From contig OZ260079.1 in assembly GCA_965284365.1 (NCBI GenBank), positions 2,604,001 through 2,668,000 on the forward strand: a stretch of DNA of 64,000 nucleotides, given 5' to 3'. The notes beneath the pieces were generated by a model that did no database searches, was not told where the DNA came from, and saw only the letters and a program-made list of their open reading frames with translations. Of this stretch, positions 49,281 to 58,283 are shown piece after piece. The stretch is from Phragmitibacter sp965284365. Lineage in GTDB: Bacteria > Verrucomicrobiota > Verrucomicrobiia > Verrucomicrobiales > Verrucomicrobiaceae. Position numbers and translations under genes: made by a program. Positions within the stretch are counted from its first letter, which is position 1. Every line of letters begins with the position of its first letter.

Positions 49281-51085
49281 CAGACGTTCGACGTGGCCCA
49301 TGCCGGTGCGTCAGCTTCGAATACCATTTCGGCGCCGGTGAGAGGATGTTGGAAAGACAAACGCCAGGCATGCAGACACATGGGTGGGCTGTCAGGAGAG
49401 AGCGATTGCGTGTCGCCCAGTTTCCCGTCCGGCAGATAAGTTCCGTCACTCACGATCGGGAAACCCAGATGCCACAGGTGCACACGGATCTGATTGGTGC
49501 GGCCCGTTTTAGGACGGGCTTCAATGAGTGCTGAGCCATCGCCCCGCCGCTCTTTAACGACAAAATCCGTATGGGCGGTCTGCCCACCGGTTTCTGCTAC
49601 AGTCCGTGAACCCATTTTGTCAGGTTCATCCAGAATCGGCGCATCGCAGGAGAAAGAATCGTCAGAAGGATGCCCTTGAATGCGTGCCAGATAGACCCTC
49701 TCCAGTCCGCCATCAGATGTGATCTGGTGTTGCAGGAGTTTCGCGAAATGACGAGTCCGCGCATACACCACGATACCGGTTGTATTGGCGTCGAGCCGAT
49801 GAACGGGCCGCAGCTTTTGTGGCGCATAGGCTTCGTCCAGAATGTACTGCAGGGTGTTGCGGTTGAATCGGCCGCTGGGATGCATCGGAAGCGGTGCCGG
49901 CTTGTGCAACACGACCAGTGCCTCATCCTCATGCACGATGCGGATGTCTGCATTCACCTCTGGTTCCACCGTGCCGGGCATCCGGCGGAAGTAGCGCTCG
50001 CCTGCGCGAACGATCTTTCCGCCCGCAACTGGATGGCCATCCGCATCAAGGAACATGTCATCCTCGCAAAGTCGCACCCAATCCGGACGGGGTACGTGCG
50101 GGAACATGCCGCCAAGTGCCTCCAACAAAGAAACGCCTTCAACCCGCGCGGGGATGTTCAGCGGACGCAGGTTTTCATACGGCGCGCTGCCTGGCAGGGG
50201 AGAGGTGATGCGGCGGATGGTTTCGATGCGCTGGGCCTTTTCCAGGGCGCGCTTTTCGTCATCAGACTTGAAGCAATACGGGCACGAAACATTGGGCACA
50301 TACCGAAAGTCTTCCTGATCCTCGGTGCTGAGCGGAGTCTGGCAGACATAGCACAACGCCGAAGTTGTCTCCCTCAAGCTGGGGTCCACACCCACACGCT
50401 GATCAAAGACAAAACACTCCCCGTCGTAGTGAGCGCTCCCACATTCCTCGAAGTATTTCAAGATGCCGCCATCGAGTTGATAGATCTCGGAAAACCCTTC
50501 CTGCTCCATGAAGGGGCCAGCCTTCTCACAGCGGATGCCTCCCGTGCAAAACATCACAATGGGTTGCGACTTCATATCTTCCGGCATCTTCCGCACGGCG
50601 TCAGGAAACTCCCGGAAATTTTTGATGCCAGGGATGACCGCTCCTTTAAAGGTGCCAAGCTTCACTTCGTAGTCATTGCGTGTGTCCAGCAGAGTCACGG
50701 GACGCCCTTCATCCAACCACTGCTTCAAGGTATGCGCAGACAGTTTGGTTGAGGTGTAGTCACCTGGCTGGATGCTATCCATGCCGAAGGCGATAATCTC
50801 CTTTTTCAGCCGGACCAGCATCCGGTTGAAGGGCTGATGAGCACTCTCGCTGTACTTCGGCGTCAGCTTCTCCAATCCTGGGATCTCTCGCAGCTCATTG
50901 ACTAACAAGTCCACGCTTTCTCCCGGTCCCGCCACGAAGAGATTGATACCTTCTGGACTAAGCAGAATGGTGCCCTTGAGCGACCAGGCTTTGCATTGTG
51001 TCAGCAGTCGCTCCCGGAGCGGCTTCAAATCCTGGAGCCGCGCAAAGAGATAAGCGGCGATGTTGGTGATCACTTCCGAATTCAC
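49280..51085 (-). CDS. Fusion of TrhO-type rhodanese tRNA hydroxylase and RluA-type pseudouridine synthase
   Basis: 601 residues. Residues 1-295 are TrhO/YceA: an N-terminal ferredoxin-like part, a rhodanese domain with active Cys180 (FCTGGIRCEKAG), and a zinc site of Cys245-x-x-Cys248 and Cys268-x-x-Cys271. Residues about 310-370 look like an S4 RNA-binding domain. Residues about 375-595 are an RluA-family pseudouridine synthase with catalytic Asp432 in the HRLD motif (RPVHRLDANTTG). TrhO makes 5-hydroxyuridine at U34 of tRNA; RluA enzymes isomerise uridine in rRNA or tRNA. The fusion suggests one enzyme making two modifications on the same RNA, but the target is not known. Confidence 0.9.
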   Translation of the reverse strand: MNSEVITNIAAYLFARLQDLKPLRERLLTQCKAWSLKGTILLSPEGINLFVAGPGESVDLLVNELREIPGLEKLTPKYSESAHQPFNRMLVRLKKEIIAFGMDSIQPGDYTSTKLSAHTLKQWLDEGRPVTLLDTRNDYEVKLGTFKGAVIPGIKNFREFPDAVRKMPEDMKSQPIVMFCTGGIRCEKAGPFMEQEGFSEIYQLDGGILKYFEECGSAHYDGECFVFDQRVGVDPSLRETTSALCYVCQTPLSTEDQEDFRYVPNVSCPYCFKSDDEKRALEKAQRIETIRRITSPLPGSAPYENLRPLNIPARVEGVSLLEALGGMFPHVPRPDWVRLCEDDMFLDADGHPVAGGKIVRAGERYFRRMPGTVEPEVNADIRIVHEDEALVVLHKPAPLPMHPSGRFNRNTLQYILDEAYAPQKLRPVHRLDANTTGIVVYARTRHFAKLLQHQITSDGGLERVYLARIQGHPSDDSFSCDAPILDEPDKMGSRTVAETGGQTAHTDFVVKERRGDGSALIEARPKTGRTNQIRVHLWHLGFPIVSDGTYLPDGKLGDTQSLSPDSPPMCLHAWRLSFQHPLTGAEMVFEADAPAWATSNV

Positions 51086-51091
51086 GAAACC

Positions 51092-52021
51092 TTACTTGGG
51101 CTGCGGCAGGCTTTGGGAAGGCTGCCAACCGTTCTGAAAAAGAGGATTGAGGCTGCGCTCCGGCAGAGTCAGACGGTAGATGCGCATCGTCATGTCCATC
51201 TCATCGCCCTTACCCGGTTTGAGATCCGCGCTGACAAAGCCTTCAAAGAGAATCGCGCTGCCATCATAGGCCATAAAAGGAGAACCAGCGTGCATGCCCA
51301 CGGGTGAAATGCGCTCTGGTTTGCCGGACTGCAGGTCCGTACTCATCAGGTAGTTGGACGGGCCGTGAATGTTGGCGATCTCATCACTCGTGACTTCCAC
51401 GTTCCCCACCAAAGTGCGGCCATCGGGAGCCACCCAGAAGCAGCAGCCACTGTCGACATACTCAACGCCGAACAGTTGCTGGAAAGGGCGATTCCAGGCC
51501 GAAGAGCCATCCATCTTGAGTTGCACAAGATTCTTAAGATCATGCGCCAGTGGCTCCCCGGTTTTAAGATTCCATCCGCTCAGGTAATAGCTTTCATTTG
51601 GCGGCAGATCTTGGCCGAGCACTTTGAACCCGGAGCCGTCCGGTTTCACAACGCCTACTCGCCATTGATCGGTATAGATATGGAAAGCGAGCCACTGGCC
51701 GTCCGGCGACCAGAGTCCGCCATAGACTTCCTTCGCGTCCATCGGAATGGTGCGTGGCCGGCCGCCTTTGAGATCTGCCACTGCCAGGCGGCGTCCGCTG
51801 TTGAGGAACTGGGTGAAAACAAGCTGAGTGCCATCAGGGGAAATGGCAGGATCCGCCGCTGCCGGGATCTTAATCTTAGGCTCGCCGCTTTCTGGACATA
51901 CCACCGCTTTGCCATCATCTCCGGCATAGGGAGTAAAGGCATATTTCGTTTCCGCCATTGCCGAGGAACCACTCAGCAACAGGCCCGCCAGCGCGGATAT
52001 GACAAAGGGACGATTCAACAT
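51092..52021 (-). CDS. TolB-like periplasmic beta-propeller protein (PD40/WD40 repeats)
   Basis: 309 residues. A signal peptide (LAGLLLSGSSAMA) is followed by repeated propeller blades: ISPDGTQLVFTQ, WSPDGQWLAFHIY, PDGSGFKVLG, VAPDGRTLVG and MAYDGSAILF. Such repeats are typical of TolB and oligogalacturonate lyase-like proteins. There is no Pal-binding evidence and no tol gene nearby, so the partner is unknown. It ends 6 bp before the TrhO-RluA start on the same strand. Confidence 0.82.
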   Translation of the reverse strand: MLNRPFVISALAGLLLSGSSAMAETKYAFTPYAGDDGKAVVCPESGEPKIKIPAAADPAISPDGTQLVFTQFLNSGRRLAVADLKGGRPRTIPMDAKEVYGGLWSPDGQWLAFHIYTDQWRVGVVKPDGSGFKVLGQDLPPNESYYLSGWNLKTGEPLAHDLKNLVQLKMDGSSAWNRPFQQLFGVEYVDSGCCFWVAPDGRTLVGNVEVTSDEIANIHGPSNYLMSTDLQSGKPERISPVGMHAGSPFMAYDGSAILFEGFVSADLKPGKGDEMDMTMRIYRLTLPERSLNPLFQNGWQPSQSLPQPK

Positions 52022-52095
52022 TGCCGCAGTGAAGCACGGAATGCCGGGAGTGCCAACAACACGCCACCTGCCGGTGTGCGTCGGGTCAGTTCACT

Positions 52096-52605
52096 TCACC
52101 GTGCCTTCCCTTTGCCTGCTCCCGCCCCCACCTTCGTTGGAGTTGTGCCCAAATTCGGGTGATACACTTCCGCCTCCTTCATGTGGAGCCAGACGGAGAA
52201 GATGAAAGCCACAATACCGAGACCAAGGACCGCGTAGTTCCCTAGGACGCCCAATTTGCCTCCGCTGATGAGCGCCACAAGCGCCGCGATTCCCACCGCG
52301 TAATAGATCCATTTGCTGTCATCACGCAATTCCATCTGCGCTTTCACGCGGGTGGTGGACACCATGGAGGACTGAATTCGCTGCATCGCGCTCTTCCGGT
52401 AACTTGAATAAGGTATGACGCTGAAGCAGGCCAGCGTAAGCGCGATGAGGGCGGCGATACGGCATTTGTCCTGGCCCAAGTAAATACCCACCGCAAAAAA
52501 GATAAGCCCGAAGAGCAGGCCGAAAAGAGGCAGGGGTTCCAACAGGAGATAGAGGTACTCAGGATCCATCAACCGTTTTAAGAGGATGTCGAGGTTCGTG
52601 AGCAT
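52096..52605 (-). CDS. Small integral membrane protein, unknown function
   Basis: 169 residues with four hydrophobic segments (LPLFGLLFGLIFFAVGI, IAALIALTLACFSVIPY, WIYYAVGIAALVALI and YAVLGLGIVAFIFSVWL). A Lys/Gly-rich C-terminal tail (GAGAGKGKAR) follows. No conserved motif is recognised. It lies between ruvB and the TolB-like gene on the same strand, with 110 bp and 74 bp gaps. Confidence 0.75.
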   Translation of the reverse strand: MLTNLDILLKRLMDPEYLYLLLEPLPLFGLLFGLIFFAVGIYLGQDKCRIAALIALTLACFSVIPYSSYRKSAMQRIQSSMVSTTRVKAQMELRDDSKWIYYAVGIAALVALISGGKLGVLGNYAVLGLGIVAFIFSVWLHMKEAEVYHPNLGTTPTKVGAGAGKGKAR

Positions 52606-52715
52606 GGAGGGAACGATGGTGGGCTGCCTGCGGGGGCGGGTAGGCCTTTTACGTTACACGGGGCTAAGAGTGGGCGGGAAAATTGGAAGGTTCATTCGAT
52701 CGCTCAGCCGGTTCG

Positions 52716-53768
52716 TCAATCGAAGAGACCGGGTTGATTGTCGCGGCGGGAGACGGGGACCGGGATGCCCAGCTTCCGGTAAGCGCTGGGCATGGCCACG
52801 CGTCCACGTGGGGTCCGCTTCACGTAGCCTTGCATCACCAGATAAGGTTCATGCATGTCTTCCAGCGTGGCGGCATCTTCATGCACAGCCACGGCAATGG
52901 TGTTCAGGCCTGCCGGACCTCCGTCAAATTTGTTCACGAGTGCTTCGAGAATGCGCTTGTCCATCTCATCCAGTCCGTCCGCATCGATCTCCAGCATGGT
53001 CAGGGCCGCATCCGCCACCGGTTCGGTGATGTTGTTCTGAGCTCGCACCTGGGCAAAGTCTCGTACCCACCGCAGCAGGTGGTTGGCGATGCGTGGGGTG
53101 CCTCGGGATCGGCGAGCGATCTCGCGCGCTCCCGCTGGCTCGATCGGGACGTTAAGCAGCCGTCCGGATCGCACGATGATGACCTCCAGTTCTTCGATGG
53201 TGTAATAATCCAGCCGATTCGGAATGCCGAAACGTCCGCGCATGGGTGCGGTCAGCATCCCGGCGCGAGTCGTGGCTCCCACCAAAGTGAACGGCGGGAG
53301 ATCCAGCCGTATGCTGCGGGCCTTCGGTCCCTGATCAATGATGATGTCCAGCCGGAAGTCCTCCATGGCAGGGTAGAGGTATTCCTCGATGCTCGGGTGG
53401 AGCCGATGGATTTCGTCGATGAACAGGATGTCCTTCTCGCCGAGATTGGTCAGCAGGCCGGCCAGATCTCCAGCTCGCTCGATCTGGGGACCACTGGTGG
53501 AGTGGAGACGGGAGCCGACGGCCGTCGCGATGATGTGAGCTAGCGTCGTCTTGCCAAGTCCGGGCGGACCGCATAACAGAACGTGGTCCAGCGTATCTCC
53601 CCGCTGACGAGCCGCTTCAACCATCAGCATAAGCCGCTCTTTGACCCGCGTTTGCCCGGTGAACTCCCCAAAGTCCGGGGGACGCAGAGCAACGTCAAAA
53701 GGCGTCTCTGGAGCGGATGCGGTTTGGTCGAAAAAATTCTCGTTCACGGACGGGGAGATTTCGGCCAC
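52716..53768 (-). CDS. ruvB: Holliday junction branch-migration ATPase RuvB
   Basis: 350 residues, normal. Walker A is GPPGLGKTT at 67-75; Walker B is LFIDEIHRL; the sensor loop GATTRAGMLTAPMRGRFG and a C-terminal winged helix (LGHRTPR-type: YVKRTPRGRVAMPSAYRKLG) follow. It drives branch migration with RuvA. ruvA and ruvC are not adjacent. Confidence 0.97.
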   Translation of the reverse strand: MAEISPSVNENFFDQTASAPETPFDVALRPPDFGEFTGQTRVKERLMLMVEAARQRGDTLDHVLLCGPPGLGKTTLAHIIATAVGSRLHSTSGPQIERAGDLAGLLTNLGEKDILFIDEIHRLHPSIEEYLYPAMEDFRLDIIIDQGPKARSIRLDLPPFTLVGATTRAGMLTAPMRGRFGIPNRLDYYTIEELEVIIVRSGRLLNVPIEPAGAREIARRSRGTPRIANHLLRWVRDFAQVRAQNNITEPVADAALTMLEIDADGLDEMDKRILEALVNKFDGGPAGLNTIAVAVHEDAATLEDMHEPYLVMQGYVKRTPRGRVAMPSAYRKLGIPVPVSRRDNQPGLFD

Positions 53769-53925
53769 TAAAGGGGCATTGGTAAAGGGAAAAAGTCGGG
53801 CATGAGAAATGCTCTCTTTGCAACCGTAGCACAGTTGCTCATCAGTGTAAGATATTTAATACTTCTTAACAGCTTCCCTGTTGGCTTTGAACCCGTTGCC
53901 ACTCGTCATTTCCTGTATTTCAGGC

Positions 53926-53954
53926 TTGACGTAATACCGTGGCGACGGGATATG
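53926..53954 (+). promoter_or_regulatory. Candidate minus-35 box in the ruvB-bamA gap
   Basis: TTGACG at 53926-53931 is a good minus-35 box; 17 bases later GATATG (53949-53954) is a weak minus-10. It would give a leader of about 40 bases to bamA at 54000. The rest of this 231-bp gap shows nothing else. Confidence 0.3.
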
Positions 53955-53999
53955 CCACTTCTCCCAACCCACCTCAAGATTTCCCATTTCAAACTACGT

Positions 54000-56339
54000 A
54001 TGATATTGCCCAATATCTCCCGATGGACGATTTGTTTATTAGCCACCGGGGTCACGCTGACCACGGGCTTGCGTGCACAGACGCCTGAAATTCCAGACAC
54101 GCCTGCCGCAGCCCTGCCAGCGAAAAAAATGGTGCGGGAAGTTCAGATCATTTCAGAAGGTGGCGCTTCCATTGATGAAGGCCGTATCCGCGCAAACATG
54201 GCCACCCGTGAAGGGGCTGCGTTTGAAAACGATTTTGTGGAGCGTGACATCAAGAACCTGTATGCGACGGGTCTTGTGGAAACGGTGGACATCACTTCCG
54301 TGGATGTGCCAGGTGGCGTAAAAGTGGTGGTTCGCATCATGGGCCGAGGCGCCCTGGGCGAAGTCGAATTTGTGGGTAACACCGTTTACGACGCCAAGAA
54401 GCTGCGCAAGGAAGTGGAAATCAAAGCCGGCGCTCCGGTGGACGAAGCGAAACTTTTCGCGGGCGCCACGAAGATTCGTGAATTGTATGCGAAGAAGGGC
54501 TTTGCGGACGTTGCGGTGGAATACAAAACCCAGCCGATGGCCACCGCAGGATTCGTTCAGGTGACCTATACGATCAGCGAAGGCCAGAAGGGCATCATTC
54601 ATGACATCCGTTTTGAAGGCCTGACCGTGCTGAAGCCCGGCCAGCTGCGCGCCAAGCTGCAATTGAAAATAAAGCGCGTGTGGCATCTCTTCGGCAAAGC
54701 CGGCAAACTTAGCAATGACATGCTGCAGGAAGATATCCGCACCGTGGAACGCGCCGTGCAGGATCAGGGTTATGTGTACGCCAAAGTGGTGCAGGTGCGC
54801 CGCGAGCCCATCGAAGGCGACAAGGTGGACATCGTTTTCGTGATCGAGGAAGGCAAACAATACAACGTGAGCAATGTGGCCGTCGAAGGCAACACGGTCT
54901 TCACGCTGGATGAACTGACTCCCGCTCTCACTATTGAAGCAGGACTGCCTTATTCCGCGACCGCCATCTCCGATGACGAAAAGATGCTGGGTGATTACTA
55001 CGGATCCCGTGGTTACGCCGATGCACGTATCGATACGAGTGTTATCCCTGCTGGGGCGGACACAGTGAAGATTCTCTACCGCATTACGGAAGGGGAAAAA
55101 TCCTACATCCGGAAAATCAACATCGTGGGCAACACGAAAACACAGGACCGGGTCATCCGTCGTGAGTTGGCCTTCGCCCCTGGTGAAGAGTTCAACACCG
55201 TCCGTATCGAGAAGAGCAAGTCTCGTCTCACCAACATGGGGTACTTCAGCGCGGTGGATCTTCGCAGCAATCCCACCGGCACTCCTGGTTTCAAGGATAT
55301 CGACATCAGCGTCGCTGAGCAGTCCACTGGGTCCGTCAACATCGGTGCGGGCTTCAGCTCCATCGACAGCGTGGTCGGGTTCTTCTCTCTGACACAAACC
55401 AACTTCGACATCACCAACTGGCCAAACTTCACAGGTGCCGGTCAGCGTTTCAGCCTGGACGTCCGTTTGGGTGACAAGCGTCGCGATGTGAGCGTCAGCG
55501 TAGTGGAACCCTGGTTCCTCGGCCAACGTCTCTCGCTGGGTGGCGATCTCTTCTACCGCGATCTTTATTACCTCAGCGACGTGTATGACCAGCTCCAGTT
55601 CGGTGGCTCGGTAAACCTACGCAAGCCACTTGGCGAGCACGCCTACGCGGAAATCGCATACACGCTGCAACAATACGAAATCCACGATGTGGATGAGGAT
55701 GCTTCCGAAGCCATCAAGTCAGAAGAAGGCGAGTACCTCGAAAGCAAGATCGACATCAATTTCGCTCACGATACCCGTGACTCCGTCTTCCTGACCCGCA
55801 AGGGCCACAAGATCGAAGTCGGCACGATGATCGCTGGCGACTTCCTCGGTGGAGATACCGATGTGTATGGTTTCCATGCGGACGGTTCCCAATTCTTCAG
55901 CCTGCCTTATGACATGATCTTCAGCGTGGAAGGTTCCATCCGCACCGTGGACACTTGGGGTGATGGAGATCGCGTGCCGATCTTTGAGCGTTTGTTCCTC
56001 GGTGGCGCCAACAACCTGCGCGGCTTCGACTACCGCGATGTGGGTCCAAAGGACGAATTCGGCGAGCCTCTGGGCGGTCGTACTTCGGCTTACGGCACAG
56101 CAGAGTTGAGCTTCCCGATCATCGAAAAAATCCGCGGCGCGGTCTTCTATGACGTCGGTTTTGTCAGCGGTGACAGCTACGACTGGGGTGGCGATTTCAA
56201 CTCCGACGTGGGTATCGGTCTGCGTCTGTTCCTCCTGCCGACCGGTCCGATTCGCCTGGACTTCGGTATCCCGGTTCAGTCCGACGAGTTCAACGACTCC
56301 AGCGGCAAGTTTAACTTCAATATTGGTTACCGTTTCTAG
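54000..56339 (+). CDS. bamA: Outer membrane protein assembly factor BamA
   Basis: 779 residues from ATG 54000. The frame extends to 53802, but those 66 residues contain no signal peptide, while ATG 54000 starts a clean one ending in LRA. Five POTRA units span about residues 40-400 (REVQIISEGGA, LGEVEFVGNTVYDAKKL, IIHDIRFEGL, YNVSNVAVEGNT, SYIRKINIVGNTKT). The 16-strand barrel ends in NIGYRF. The loop-6 motif LRGF (Arg674) in GGANNLRGFDYRD is the conserved BamA signature. It inserts beta-barrels in the outer membrane. Followed by a strong terminator, then skp-like and lpxD genes. Confidence 0.96.
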   Translation: MILPNISRWTICLLATGVTLTTGLRAQTPEIPDTPAAALPAKKMVREVQIISEGGASIDEGRIRANMATREGAAFENDFVERDIKNLYATGLVETVDITSVDVPGGVKVVVRIMGRGALGEVEFVGNTVYDAKKLRKEVEIKAGAPVDEAKLFAGATKIRELYAKKGFADVAVEYKTQPMATAGFVQVTYTISEGQKGIIHDIRFEGLTVLKPGQLRAKLQLKIKRVWHLFGKAGKLSNDMLQEDIRTVERAVQDQGYVYAKVVQVRREPIEGDKVDIVFVIEEGKQYNVSNVAVEGNTVFTLDELTPALTIEAGLPYSATAISDDEKMLGDYYGSRGYADARIDTSVIPAGADTVKILYRITEGEKSYIRKINIVGNTKTQDRVIRRELAFAPGEEFNTVRIEKSKSRLTNMGYFSAVDLRSNPTGTPGFKDIDISVAEQSTGSVNIGAGFSSIDSVVGFFSLTQTNFDITNWPNFTGAGQRFSLDVRLGDKRRDVSVSVVEPWFLGQRLSLGGDLFYRDLYYLSDVYDQLQFGGSVNLRKPLGEHAYAEIAYTLQQYEIHDVDEDASEAIKSEEGEYLESKIDINFAHDTRDSVFLTRKGHKIEVGTMIAGDFLGGDTDVYGFHADGSQFFSLPYDMIFSVEGSIRTVDTWGDGDRVPIFERLFLGGANNLRGFDYRDVGPKDEFGEPLGGRTSAYGTAELSFPIIEKIRGAVFYDVGFVSGDSYDWGGDFNSDVGIGLRLFLLPTGPIRLDFGIPVQSDEFNDSSGKFNFNIGYRF

Positions 56340-56362
56340 GACCTGCTTGACACAATAGCTTA

Positions 56363-56398
56363 TCTGACGGAGGGGTACCCTTCCGTCAGATTTTTTTT
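56363..56398 (+). terminator. Strong rho-independent terminator after bamA
   Basis: TCTGACGGAGGG pairs with the CCCTTCCGTCAGA arm (one G-U position) and is followed by eight T residues. It separates bamA from the OmpH/Skp-like gene. Confidence 0.9.
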
Positions 56399-56411
56399 CT
56401 AACCCAACCGC

Positions 56412-57035
56412 ATGAAACGCCTCTTTGCTTTTCTTCCCGTTCTTTTAATCGCTCTCAGCGCCCCCGCCGCAGAACTAAAAATTGGTCTTGTCGACATGAA
56501 CAAGGCCTTCACTGAGTTCTACAAGACCAAGGAAGCCCAAGGCAAACTGCAAGGATTCAAGACCAAACTGCAAGAGCAGTGGGCTGAACGCATGGCTGCC
56601 TACAAGAAGCTTCGTGACGACGTCGAGAAGAAGGGCAAGGAAGCCCGTGACACGGTTTTGGGCGAGCAGGCCCGCGCGAAGGCAGGTTCCGAGTTTCAGA
56701 CCATGATGCAGGAGTTGAAGTCCCTTGAGACGGATCTCAAGGAATTCTCCACCATGCGCCCGCAGCAGTTGGAAAACGAAGCTGCTTCCCAACGCAAAGG
56801 TCTCTATGAAGAAATCCTCGCTGTGGTAAACAACAAGGTCAAAGGCGGCGAATACGACCTCGTGCTCGACAAGAGCGCCGTCAGCGCCTCCGCTCTTCCT
56901 GTGTTCCTTTTCATCAAGGATGGTGCAGCCCCTGACGTGACGGCCGAAATCATCGTGGAACTGAACAAGAACGCCCCTGCTGGCTCCACAGCTCCAACTC
57001 CGGCTCCAGAAACGAAAAAGGCAGAGAAGAAATAA
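56412..57035 (+). CDS. OmpH/Skp family periplasmic chaperone
   Basis: 207 residues. Signal peptide about 1-20 (ALSAPAA). Starts the OmpH domain at LKIGLVDMNKAFTEFYKTK, followed by a long Lys/Glu coiled coil and a C-terminal beta part (YEEILAVVNNKVKGGEYDLVLDKS). Ends in an Ala/Pro/Lys-rich tail. Members carry unfolded outer-membrane proteins to BamA, which is encoded just upstream, although a terminator intervenes. Followed by its own terminator. Confidence 0.92.
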   Translation: MKRLFAFLPVLLIALSAPAAELKIGLVDMNKAFTEFYKTKEAQGKLQGFKTKLQEQWAERMAAYKKLRDDVEKKGKEARDTVLGEQARAKAGSEFQTMMQELKSLETDLKEFSTMRPQQLENEAASQRKGLYEEILAVVNNKVKGGEYDLVLDKSAVSASALPVFLFIKDGAAPDVTAEIIVELNKNAPAGSTAPTPAPETKKAEKK

Positions 57036-57062
57036 CTTCTCTTAGTTTCGCACTCCCTTTCT

Positions 57063-57102
57063 TTCCCTGCTTTGATATCCATTCAGAGCAGGGAATTTTT
57101 TT
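57063..57102 (+). terminator. Rho-independent terminator after the Skp-like gene
   Basis: TTCCCTGCT and AGCAGGGAA form a perfect 9-bp stem with a 15-base loop and are followed by seven T residues. It sits where the longest lpxD reading frame would begin (TTG 57072), which argues for the later start of lpxD. Confidence 0.88.
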
Positions 57103-57122
57103 ACCCAAATCACTCGCAAAAC

Positions 57123-58169
57123 GTGAAGACTACCTTGTCGGAACTGGCCACATTGACCGGTGGAAGCCTCCACATCGGTGATCCTCACATGGAGATCACG
57201 GGCTTCAGCACCATCCAGGAAGCGGAGCCCGGAGACATCACGTTTTTAGGCAATGCCCGCTATGCGCCTCAGCTGAAGAAATCCAAGGCCAGCGCTCTGC
57301 TGGTGGATGAAACATTTGCCGACATTCCCGACGGAATGGCCGCCATACGAGTGACGAATCCCACACTCGTGTTTGGCAAGATCGTCGCGAAGTTCGGACC
57401 TCATAAGCAGGTCTTCGCGCCCGGCATTCACCCGACTGCGGTGGTTTCGGAATCTGCTTCATTGGAGGGAGACCAGATCTTTGTTGGTCCTCATGCGGTG
57501 ATTGACGATGGCGCGAAAGTGGCTGCAGGCTGCGCCATCCATGCGGGCGCATATATCGGCAGAGGCGTGGTATTGGGAGCGAACTGCGTCATCCATGCCA
57601 ATGCGGTGGTGAAGGAGCGTTGTGTGCTCGGAGACCGCGTTATCATCCACAGCAATGCTGTTATCGGTACCGATGGTTTTGGCTACGAGTTCACCGGAGG
57701 CAAGCATGTGAAGATTGATCAAGTCGGCATCGTGCAGATTGATGATGACGTTGAGATCGGTTCGTGTACGACTATTGACCGTTCCCGCTTTGGACGCACG
57801 CGTATCGGCCATGGAACGAAGATCGATAACCTGGTGCAGATCGCTCACAACGTCACCACCGGTAAGCATTGCATCATCGTTTCCCAAGTTGGCATCTCAG
57901 GCAGCACGCGTCTTGGCGATTATGTCACCATGGCCGGTCAGGTCGGTGTGGCGGGGCATCTTAACATCGGCAGCCAGACCACGTTCCTGGCCAAGTCTGG
58001 ACTGACCAAGGACTATCCGGAACCCGGTGCCTACACCGGTTACCCGGCCAAGCCTTTATTAGAGGGCCGGCGCATGTTGACCTATCCTGCCAAGATTCCG
58101 GATATTCTTCAGCGCCTCAAGGAACTGGAAAAACGCCTGAGCGAACTGGAAGACAAGGCCGCCGAATAG
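57123..58169 (+). CDS. lpxD: UDP-3-O-acylglucosamine N-acyltransferase LpxD
   Basis: 348 residues from GTG 57123; no ATG is close. Family members begin with residues like KTTLSELATLTGG. N-terminal UDP-sugar domain (LTGGSLHIGD, DITFLGNARYAPQL), then a left-handed beta-helix of hexapeptide repeats about 105-300 (VVLGANCVIHANAVV, RVIIHSNAVIGTDGFGYE, IGHGTKIDNLVQIAHN with the catalytic His), and a short C-terminal coiled coil (LKELEKRLSELEDK). It adds the second acyl chain in lipid A synthesis, so the organism makes lipopolysaccharide. Neighbour to bamA and skp, as in many Gram-negatives. Confidence 0.95.
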   Translation: MKTTLSELATLTGGSLHIGDPHMEITGFSTIQEAEPGDITFLGNARYAPQLKKSKASALLVDETFADIPDGMAAIRVTNPTLVFGKIVAKFGPHKQVFAPGIHPTAVVSESASLEGDQIFVGPHAVIDDGAKVAAGCAIHAGAYIGRGVVLGANCVIHANAVVKERCVLGDRVIIHSNAVIGTDGFGYEFTGGKHVKIDQVGIVQIDDDVEIGSCTTIDRSRFGRTRIGHGTKIDNLVQIAHNVTTGKHCIIVSQVGISGSTRLGDYVTMAGQVGVAGHLNIGSQTTFLAKSGLTKDYPEPGAYTGYPAKPLLEGRRMLTYPAKIPDILQRLKELEKRLSELEDKAAE

Positions 58170-58283
58170 CGGAATTGCAGTGCCGGGCTTCGACTTCAAG
58201 GCCATATAAACGATTCGAGCGGTTGCGTGACCCGTGTAAGCACCTAGGTTGGCGGCTCCCCGTCAACGTAAGGAATTGCTATC

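Noticed and set aside
53802..53999. Extended N-terminus of bamA from 53802
   Set aside because: The added 66 residues contain no signal peptide, while ATG 54000 starts a clean signal sequence.
54153..55526. A 457-codon minus-strand frame antisense to bamA
   Set aside because: His/Asp/Val-rich antisense artefact; BamA on the plus strand is unambiguous.
57072..57122. TTG start for lpxD at 57072
   Set aside because: The start would lie inside the terminator stem of the preceding gene; the GTG at 57123 fits the family N-terminus.
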